64,000 bases of DNA from NCBI RefSeq assembly GCF_900168065.1, contig NZ_FUZZ01000002.1, forward strand, positions 682,001 to 746,000, written 5' to 3'. The stretch comes from Chitinophaga ginsengisegetis. GTDB taxonomy: Bacteria; Bacteroidota; Bacteroidia; Chitinophagales; Chitinophagaceae. Positions within the stretch are counted from its first letter, which is position 1; every line of letters starts with the position of its first letter. Positions 54,273 to 61,326 of this stretch are shown one piece after another. Both the position numbers and the translations under genes were made by a program. The notes beneath the pieces were generated by a model. The model had not been told where the DNA came from. It did no database searches and saw only the letters and a list, made by a program, of their open reading frames with translations.

Positions 54273-55463
54273 TCATTCTCCGATACGATGCACAACTTTT
54301 CCTGATACCATCGTCAGTTGTACGGCAATGTTCCCGTCGAAAATAACAATATCGGCATCTTTTCCTGCTGCCAGCGTACCTTTCCGGTCAGACACGCCCA
54401 TGATGCGCGCGGGCGTATAACTCATCATCCGCACGGCTTCTGTTACCGGCACACCGGCCAGCTCCACCATGTTTCTCACGAGGCGGTCTGCCGTAGCTAC
54501 GCTGCCTGCAAATGCGCTTCCATCAGGTAGTTTGGCAACACCATCTTCCACAATTACCTCCAACCCTCCATTCAGCGGCCCCAGTATGCTTTTGCCGGGA
54601 GGCATGCCCGCCGCCCGCATGGCATCGGTGATCAGCGCGATCCTGTTGGCCCCTTTTATTTTATAGATCAGTTTCAGCAGCGACGCCGGCAGGTGTGCAC
54701 CGTCGGCAATCACTTCAGCATCTATTTCATCGATGAGGTAAACGCTTTCCACTACGCCGGCATAGCGATACAGGTTACGGCGCGTTACGCCTGACATGGC
54801 GGAATAAAAATGCGTGGCCAGCGTATAGCCGCACTCCACTGCCTGCACTACTTCTTCATAAACAGCATCCGTGTGAGCAATAGCCGGTAAAACACCTTTA
54901 CTCCGCAGGTAATTGCCCATTTCCAGTGCACCGGGTAATTCAGGCGCTACACTCCAGCGGGAAATGTGCGGACTGTAATCCAGTATTTCTTTGTATTCAG
55001 CCGGATCAGGGTTACGGATATAGCGCGGGTCCTGCGCGCCGCGCTGGTTCATGGCGAAATAGGGTCCTTCCAGATGCATGCCCAGGAAAGAGGCCCCGTT
55101 ATGCGGCAATGCCACTGCCTGGCGATAAATATCCAGCGTATGTAAAAGCCCTGCTTTCTCTGCGGTTAAAGTGGTAGGCACCATTGCGGTAGTGCCATAT
55201 CGTGCATGCGTTTCCGTTATACGGTGAAAAGCGTTTACCGTGCCATCCATAAAATCATGGCCACCGCCTCCATGTATATGCAGGTCGATGAAGCCGGGGG
55301 CCACGTAATTGCCCCCGGCATCTATTATCTTATCAGCATGATCAGGAATGGTTCCTTCTCCCACTGCTGCAATCCGGCCTTCTTTAATCAGCACACTTCC
55401 GGAGGTGATTACCCGGAACGGCGTAATCAGGCGGCCATTGATAATTTTAATAGTTTCCTGCAT
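54273..55463 (-). CDS. nagA: N-acetylglucosamine-6-phosphate deacetylase
   Basis: Removes acetate from GlcNAc-6-P (or GalNAc-6-P in AgaA-type enzymes). 396 residues of the amidohydrolase superfamily: metal-site motif PGFIDLHIHGGGGHDFMDG (about 57-75), HLEGPYFAMNQRGAQDPRY (about 131-149), AIAHTDA, LATHFYSAMSG and catalytic Asp in ALITDAMRAAGM. Cytosolic. It starts 3 bp after the end of nagB, so the two are co-translated, giving a complete route from GlcNAc-6-P to fructose-6-P. No sugar kinase gene is visible in the window. Confidence 0.94.
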   Translation of the reverse strand: MQETIKIINGRLITPFRVITSGSVLIKEGRIAAVGEGTIPDHADKIIDAGGNYVAPGFIDLHIHGGGGHDFMDGTVNAFHRITETHARYGTTAMVPTTLTAEKAGLLHTLDIYRQAVALPHNGASFLGMHLEGPYFAMNQRGAQDPRYIRNPDPAEYKEILDYSPHISRWSVAPELPGALEMGNYLRSKGVLPAIAHTDAVYEEVVQAVECGYTLATHFYSAMSGVTRRNLYRYAGVVESVYLIDEIDAEVIADGAHLPASLLKLIYKIKGANRIALITDAMRAAGMPPGKSILGPLNGGLEVIVEDGVAKLPDGSAFAGSVATADRLVRNMVELAGVPVTEAVRMMSYTPARIMGVSDRKGTLAAGKDADIVIFDGNIAVQLTMVSGKVVHRIGE

Positions 55464-55466
55464 GTA

Positions 55467-56216
55467 TTAAACTGTTTTCTGCGCTGGTTGCAGTTTTGCG
55501 GCAGATGCTTCATCCAGGTAAAACACACAATCTGCATGTGTTTGTAGAATACTGGCAGGAAACAAATTGCTCACGGGCTGCTCCAGGCTGTCTTTTACTG
55601 CCTGCGCCTTTCGCTCGCCGGGTACCGAACAGATAATATGTTTCGATAGCAGGATCTGGTGCACCGACATACTGATGGCCTGCAAAGGCACTTCTGTAAC
55701 GGCGCTGAACCAGCCTTCATTCATTTGTTGTTGCCGGCAGGCGGCGTCGAGGTTCACTACAAGATACGGTTTCGTAGTGTTAAAATCTGCCGGAGGATCA
55801 TTAAAAGCGAGATGGCCATTTTCTCCTATGCCCACCAAAGCCACATCAATGGGATGCGCCTGTATGAGTGCGGAAATGCGGCTGCATTCTGCTTCGGGAT
55901 CGCCTTCCCCGTTGATCAGGCACACCGATCGCAACGGTGCTACCTTGTCGAGAAAACGTTCTCTCAGGTACTTCCGGAAACTGGCCGGATGTGTTACCGG
56001 CAGGCCAATATATTCATCGAGGTGGAACATATTCACTTTTCCCCAGTCAATATCGCTGGCTATCAGTTGCCGGATTGTTTCAAACTGGCTTGTACCGGTG
56101 GCCAGTATAATATTGGCGCTGCCTTTTTCTGCTATAGCGGCCTTAATCAATGCCACTGCAGTATTGCCGGCTGCAGTACCCAATGTTTGCGGGTCTTTGG
56201 ATCGGATGATTTTCAT
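55467..56216 (-). CDS. nagB: Glucosamine-6-phosphate deaminase
   Basis: Converts glucosamine-6-P to fructose-6-P and ammonia. 249 residues with the family motifs NMFHLDEYIGLPVTHPASF (catalytic Asp/Glu region, about 62-80), VALVGIGENGHLAFNDPPA (about 130-148, active-site His) and SMSVHQILLSKHIICSVPG. Slightly shorter than E. coli NagB, with no allosteric tail visible. It could also act as the GalN-6-P deaminase (AgaI type), which fits the GH109 gene upstream. In an operon with nagA (3-bp gap) and the GH109-type gene (26-bp gap). Confidence 0.92.
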   Translation of the reverse strand: MKIIRSKDPQTLGTAAGNTAVALIKAAIAEKGSANIILATGTSQFETIRQLIASDIDWGKVNMFHLDEYIGLPVTHPASFRKYLRERFLDKVAPLRSVCLINGEGDPEAECSRISALIQAHPIDVALVGIGENGHLAFNDPPADFNTTKPYLVVNLDAACRQQQMNEGWFSAVTEVPLQAISMSVHQILLSKHIICSVPGERKAQAVKDSLEQPVSNLFPASILQTHADCVFYLDEASAAKLQPAQKTV

Positions 56217-56242
56217 TGCACTTATATTTTTTCAGGAGATGA

Positions 56243-57685
56243 TTACTTTTTGCTTTTTACCCCGGTGGTACCACCCTGCTGCAGGGAGATGTCTACCGGC
56301 TTGTTATGCTGCCAGGCGCCGTTGGTAAAATCGGGGATGTCGATGGAATTGGAGCGGTTGGCCACCGACCATTCACTCAGCGGGCCTATAGCGCTCCATG
56401 CGGCCGCATCGTATACGTCGATGTCTACGGGTAAGCCATTGCGTAAACAATCAATCAGGCGCCAATCCATTAAAAAGTCCATACCACCGTGGCCTCCTAC
56501 CTGTTTGGCCATCTCACCCAACTTTTTAATAATGGCAGGCGTATACTTTTCTTCCAGTTGCTTAAATTCTTCTGCACTCACCCATCCTTCATGACTCAGC
56601 GAAATTCTTGGCTCCAGCGGATATTTTTGCGCGGTAGCTTTTGTGCCGCTTACCAGGTGCAGGCGGGAATATACCCGTGGGGAACTCACATCGTGCTGCA
56701 ACATAATAGTGCGGCCCTTGCGGGTACGGATAGTAGTGGTATTCATGTTCCCGCGGAAATGTGCATTCACATAAGGCTTATAAAAATCATCAGTGGCCGC
56801 GAGCGCCACCGCTTTCTGATGCAACATAAAATCATTGCTTTGCATGGATACCAGGTATTCCATACTATCGCCACGGTTCACATCCAGCACCTGGCACACC
56901 GGACCCAGGCCATGCGTGGGATACAGGTTTCCATTGCGATGTGCATTTTGTTTGAGCCGCCACACATCATAACGTTTGTTCTTATCAAAAAGGCTCTCAA
57001 AAATATCATGGATGTATGCGCCCTCGCAATGCACCAGCTCCCCGAAAAACCCCTGCCGGGCCATATTCAGCGTGAGCAGTTCAAAGAAATCGTAGCAGCA
57101 GTTTTCCAGCAGCACGCAATGCTTCTTTGTTTTCTCGGAAGTTTCTACCAGCTGCCAGCATTCATCAATCGTAACAGCAGCCGGAATTTCCGTGGCCACA
57201 TGCTTACCATGCAACATAGCGTATACGGCAATAGGCGTGTGCAAATCCCACGGCGTGGCAATGTATACCAGGTCAATATCATCACGTTCACATAATTGCT
57301 TCCACGCATCTGCCGATCCCGTGTATTCATGCGGGTCATAACCGGCATCTTTAATTCTCTCTTTGGTAGCGGCAATCATTTCCGGCCTGATATCACACAA
57401 TGCCTTTACCTCCACACCCTGCAAATAGGTGATACGCTCCACGGCAGCGGAGCCCCGGTTACCAAGACCGATATAACCTATGCGCACCGTATCAATTTTC
57501 GGCGCTGCATAACCGCTCATATTAAACTGCTGCCGGTATTTTCTGCCTGCCTGTTTCCTGATCTGATCCAATGCTTTTCCTGGTTTTTCCTGCGCACTGG
57601 CATAACCGGGTACCAGCGTACTGCTGCCAATTCCAATGCCTGCTATTCCTATTAATTTTAAAAAATCTCTGCGTTCATTTATCAT
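56243..57685 (-). CDS. Exported GH109-type Gfo/Idh/MocA protein (candidate alpha-N-acetylgalactosaminidase)
   Basis: GH109 enzymes remove alpha-GalNAc with a bound NAD. 480 residues with a Tat signal (ERRDFLKLIGIAGIG). The Rossmann domain begins VRIGYIGLGNRGSAAVERI (about 67-85), then LVYIATPWDLHTPIAV and GKHVATEIPAAVTIDECWQ. The catalytic-domain segment RNGNLYPTHGLGPVCQVLD with its His, and GDSMEYLVSMQS, match GH109 rather than ordinary sugar dehydrogenases. GGHGGMDFLMDWRLIDCL follows. It sits between a two-domain esterase with SusCD and nagB/nagA, which is coherent with GalNAc/GlcNAc release and catabolism. Confidence 0.87.
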   Translation of the reverse strand: MINERRDFLKLIGIAGIGIGSSTLVPGYASAQEKPGKALDQIRKQAGRKYRQQFNMSGYAAPKIDTVRIGYIGLGNRGSAAVERITYLQGVEVKALCDIRPEMIAATKERIKDAGYDPHEYTGSADAWKQLCERDDIDLVYIATPWDLHTPIAVYAMLHGKHVATEIPAAVTIDECWQLVETSEKTKKHCVLLENCCYDFFELLTLNMARQGFFGELVHCEGAYIHDIFESLFDKNKRYDVWRLKQNAHRNGNLYPTHGLGPVCQVLDVNRGDSMEYLVSMQSNDFMLHQKAVALAATDDFYKPYVNAHFRGNMNTTTIRTRKGRTIMLQHDVSSPRVYSRLHLVSGTKATAQKYPLEPRISLSHEGWVSAEEFKQLEEKYTPAIIKKLGEMAKQVGGHGGMDFLMDWRLIDCLRNGLPVDIDVYDAAAWSAIGPLSEWSVANRSNSIDIPDFTNGAWQHNKPVDISLQQGGTTGVKSKK

Positions 57686-57703
57686 AAAGATATATTTTCT
57701 ACA

Positions 57704-59725
57704 TTACTGAAAAATGCTTTGCCCCGGCTGTTTACAGCGTTTTCTCAATTGGAAGAATTCCTCCTGCTGCGCCTGCAACGCGGCTCCAGTCACCGGCCGG
57801 CCAGACATGGTAACCGGCATCTTAAACACAACATCCCTTCCGCTCAACGCCGCCGCCAGCGAAAGATCCCCCCACTGCAACAAACCCGGTACATGTACAG
57901 CCATACTGAAATAATCGATCCCCATGCGTTCATCAAAACGGTAACTCAACGGGCCGCCGTTCAGCGTTACCTGTGCTGCTGTTCCATTCAGCGCTGCAAA
58001 AAACAGGGAGGCCACGCCAGCCTCCCTGCTACCGTTAAGCACTATACGAACATCACCATTTACCATTTTCAAATAATCTGTAATAATCCGCAGATCACTT
58101 ACCCATCTCCCCTGCACGGTGCTACCCAACCATAAGGCAGAACGCGCCAGGGTATGATAAGGCGGCTGGCTGCCATCTGTAGCAGTGGCAGATACGGAGC
58201 TTTGCTCGCCGCAACCCCACAGGTCTGCCAGCACAATGCCATTACCGGCCTCCGTTAATTCCGTGATCAACGCCGCGGGAATACTGTCTTTTCCACCCGG
58301 ATGGGTTACCACTACATAACCATTCTCTTTGCTGCGCGGAGCACGCAACAGCAAAGGGATCAGTGAACCATCTGTTGTTTCCAGCGCTACACGCTCCCAC
58401 CCTTCCTGTGGCGAATACCGGTGTGCCTGTTTCAGTGTGCTGTTTTCGTTTATCCGTAACAGTTGTTGCAATGCTTTTCTCTTCTCATCAACATTAATAT
58501 TTTCTTCCAGCAATGTTTGATGAAGCAGTTGTCCTTGCCGGCTGCACCATGCTGCGGTAGTGATCACGCTGGTGTCGCGGTGTCCGTTGGGAAAAGTGAG
58601 CAGCTGTGCAGCGGGCAGCAAATTAAAAGCCGGTTCCTTTTTGGGCGCCCCGGTACCAATGTGTTTCAGCTGCAAATCCATCCAGCCAATCATGGTTTCC
58701 CTTATTTCAGGCCAGTAGCCATGCACGGTGTTAAACAACTGGTAACTGAGTTTATCACCGGCATGCAGTAACTCATATATGGGTGCAGCCTGTTTATAAC
58801 TGCGCAACATTTCCGAAGGGTAAAACGACTTACTCGCATCATTCAGCGCATTACAGATTTTCAATGCGCGGGGCGCCACCATTGCCAGTACCCCGGATTC
58901 TTCCATGTAGGTAAGTCCATCCGGTACCAGCTCACATACACAATTGCTGTTCATGATGTAAGATTCAAAAGTACCTACACTCACCACCGGTACGGCCGCT
59001 TTAATGCGCTCGTCCATTGCTGCCAGCCACATGGTTTGATTCCCGCCGCCGCTGGCGCCGGTGGCGCCTATACGCGCTTTGTCCACTTCCGGTAAACTGC
59101 AAAGCAAATCTACTCCCCGTATGTTATCGGTGAGTTGCATGCCCAGCAAGGTATTGCCTGTATTCATCAGCGAAGCGCCGAGGTTGGCGCCGTGGTATTC
59201 CGCCACGCCTTCGGTGGTGGTTCTTTCACCGGCACCCCATGCATCAATATTTAAACACACGTAGCCATTTAATGCGAGGCTATGCGCCGTGGCCTGTACC
59301 ATTTCCCCTATGCGGGCATCCTTCCAGTGGCCATGCATGTTGATCACTGCCGGGAAAGGCCCTTTGCCATCGGGGATGTATAAATTAGCAGTAGCAAATA
59401 CACCGGGCCTTGTCTGGAACAGGATATTACGTATATGGTACCCCGTTAGTTGCGTACGCCCGGTTTCTTTTACCTGCAATGGTAGTTTGTGGTCCTCCAC
59501 GGCGCCGGTCGACTGCAGAATGGCGGTCTTCAGTTGCCGGCGCCGTTGTGTCCATTCCTGCTCCGTGGCAGGCAGCACCTGCGCCTGAAACGCGGTGGCC
59601 GCCTGCTGCTTCAGCTGTTGCTGGATAATATCCGTCCGCTCTCCGGAGAAAACTTTTGGCAACGGCCCCTGCGGAGCGTAGAATAGTGAGGACAACACCA
59701 TGAAAAAGGAAACTAATGCTTTCAA
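57704..59725 (-). CDS. Exported esterase with two alpha/beta-hydrolase domains (acetyl-xylan-esterase-like)
   Basis: 673 residues from a TTG start that gives a plausible signal (MKALVSFFMVLSSLFYA). The first hydrolase domain (about 90-370) has FPAVINMHGHWKDARIGEM (oxyanion strand), the nucleophile elbow GATGASGGGNQT with Ser225, and a likely His in FNTVHGYWPE. The second (about 450-660) repeats the plan (VVVTHPGGKDSIPAALITE), but the elbow reads LNGSREAGVAS, so the usual Gly at the elbow is lost and activity is doubtful. It probably removes acyl groups from the glycan imported by the SusCD pair upstream (24-bp gap). Confidence 0.82.
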   Translation of the reverse strand: MKALVSFFMVLSSLFYAPQGPLPKVFSGERTDIIQQQLKQQAATAFQAQVLPATEQEWTQRRRQLKTAILQSTGAVEDHKLPLQVKETGRTQLTGYHIRNILFQTRPGVFATANLYIPDGKGPFPAVINMHGHWKDARIGEMVQATAHSLALNGYVCLNIDAWGAGERTTTEGVAEYHGANLGASLMNTGNTLLGMQLTDNIRGVDLLCSLPEVDKARIGATGASGGGNQTMWLAAMDERIKAAVPVVSVGTFESYIMNSNCVCELVPDGLTYMEESGVLAMVAPRALKICNALNDASKSFYPSEMLRSYKQAAPIYELLHAGDKLSYQLFNTVHGYWPEIRETMIGWMDLQLKHIGTGAPKKEPAFNLLPAAQLLTFPNGHRDTSVITTAAWCSRQGQLLHQTLLEENINVDEKRKALQQLLRINENSTLKQAHRYSPQEGWERVALETTDGSLIPLLLRAPRSKENGYVVVTHPGGKDSIPAALITELTEAGNGIVLADLWGCGEQSSVSATATDGSQPPYHTLARSALWLGSTVQGRWVSDLRIITDYLKMVNGDVRIVLNGSREAGVASLFFAALNGTAAQVTLNGGPLSYRFDERMGIDYFSMAVHVPGLLQWGDLSLAAALSGRDVVFKMPVTMSGRPVTGAALQAQQEEFFQLRKRCKQPGQSIFQ

Positions 59726-59749
59726 GTATAATTGTGTTTAATGATCAGA

Positions 59750-61306
59750 TCAATCTACGTCCCACCAAAGACGGGTGGCTGCATTATCCGGTCCTCCCAG
59801 CAACCGGATACCTTTCTTCAGCTCTTCGCCGTTGTTCACCGCTTCAGAAGAAGGATAAGGCAGCCGCTTGATAAAAGTACCGGCCGGTAAATCGGGGTTA
59901 TCCGATTTCACCACCGGGTACATCACCGGGAAACCGCTGCGGCGGTATTCTGCCCAGGCTTCCAGCCCGTCGGGGTAAATAGCCAGCCACTTCTGCGTGC
60001 CTATCTGCTGACGTTGTATGTTTACCGCAGTACCAAATTTAACTGGTATATTGGCTACCGCTGCAGAATTTTCCACATCGCCGGGAGCTACCGGTACTGC
60101 GGTGGAATTCGTATAGGCGTTGATAACAGCCGCGTCCTTCACGCCCCAGTTTTCCATGCTCACCGCAATGCCTTTATCATACAGATCTTTAGCCGATCCA
60201 TCCATGTTCCAGCCATTCAATGCGCCTTCTGCCCGCAGGAAATAGGCTTCTGCCGCCATCATCACGTGCTTGGGCGCCTCCAGCGCAGGCAGCCAGGAGA
60301 GGTTCAGCGGATTGTAGGTAGCCCAGTAAGTACCCGCATTGGAAGTTTGCGATGCCTGGTTCAATGGGTTATTCAGCGACACTGCCGGTGATCCGTTGCG
60401 CACGCCACGGAAAGTACCGCCATTTACCGCAGGCTGGTAAAAAGCCCCGATCCTCGGATCATTGTAGCCTTTCATATAAGAAGCCATGGTAGCACTCATA
60501 CTGAATTCATTATAGGAGGCCACTCTTGCCAGGCCGTTGCCATCGCCACCATTCAGCGATTTTTTCATCATGGCGGTATGTGCTACTGCTGTCATTACAC
60601 CACTTGTCACAGCGGCTTCAGCTTCCTGTTTGGCGCGGTCGGGCTGTACTTTTGAAATACGCAGCGCCAGCCGCAAACGCAGCGTATTGGCGAAACGGAT
60701 CCACTGTTGCACATCCCCGGCGTATATCAGGTCGTTGGCGCCAAAAATATTGGTAGCGCTGGTTGCTTTCAGGTTCTTTACGGCATGGTCCAGTCTTTTG
60801 AAGAAGTCGTCGTAAATTTTATCCTGGGCATCATAAGGTATAACATCCTGGGCTTTTCCGGCATCAAAATAAGCTACCGGACCGAAATAATCCGTCAGGT
60901 GATGAAAAGCATATACCCACATGATTTCCGCGAGTGCATATTCGCCGGAAGTTTCTTCCGTATTCTCAAAAATGGTGCGCAGCTGTGGTACAGTTTGCAC
61001 ATAGGCAATGATGCCGGGACGCGGCAACCAGCCGTCATTGATCACATAACGATCGGTTTGAAAGCTGTTGGTGTTCAGTGCAAAATATTGTGCATATAAA
61101 TCGGCATACAGGTTTTGTACGGTCTGGTAATATCCCTGGTTGATCGCGGCAGATGATTCTGCCTTTGAAAACATAAATGGTAATTCTCCCTTACCTACTC
61201 CTGTTAACCCGCTTGGGTCCACATTCATGGAATCGAAGTTTTTTGTACAGCTGCCCAGCATCACCGTCAGCGCCAGCGGAAGTATATATTTTAATTGCTT
61301 GTTCAT
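59750..61306 (-). CDS. SusD-like outer-membrane lipoprotein (SusD-like_2 type)
   Basis: 518 residues with lipoprotein signal (MNKQLKYILPLALTVMLGSC, Cys20). Subgroup features: FDSMNVDPSGLTGVGKGEL, LAEIMWVYAFHHLTDYFGP, VPYDAQDKIYDDFFKRLDH-like helix, FANTLRLRLALRISKVQPD, AEAYFLRAEGALNGWNMDG, QKWLAIYPDGLEAWAEYRR and ending RLWWDVD. Partner of the SusC 20 bp upstream. Same SusD class as 22668-24098, but here tied to an amino-sugar enzyme set. Confidence 0.94.
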   Translation of the reverse strand: MNKQLKYILPLALTVMLGSCTKNFDSMNVDPSGLTGVGKGELPFMFSKAESSAAINQGYYQTVQNLYADLYAQYFALNTNSFQTDRYVINDGWLPRPGIIAYVQTVPQLRTIFENTEETSGEYALAEIMWVYAFHHLTDYFGPVAYFDAGKAQDVIPYDAQDKIYDDFFKRLDHAVKNLKATSATNIFGANDLIYAGDVQQWIRFANTLRLRLALRISKVQPDRAKQEAEAAVTSGVMTAVAHTAMMKKSLNGGDGNGLARVASYNEFSMSATMASYMKGYNDPRIGAFYQPAVNGGTFRGVRNGSPAVSLNNPLNQASQTSNAGTYWATYNPLNLSWLPALEAPKHVMMAAEAYFLRAEGALNGWNMDGSAKDLYDKGIAVSMENWGVKDAAVINAYTNSTAVPVAPGDVENSAAVANIPVKFGTAVNIQRQQIGTQKWLAIYPDGLEAWAEYRRSGFPVMYPVVKSDNPDLPAGTFIKRLPYPSSEAVNNGEELKKGIRLLGGPDNAATRLWWDVD

Positions 61307-61326
61307 GGCTGTGTGTTTTTTGTTGA

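Noticed and set aside
56243..57685. Annotation as a plain sugar dehydrogenase
   Set aside because: The Tat signal, YPTHGLGP segment and amino-sugar gene context fit GH109 better, though biochemical proof is lacking.
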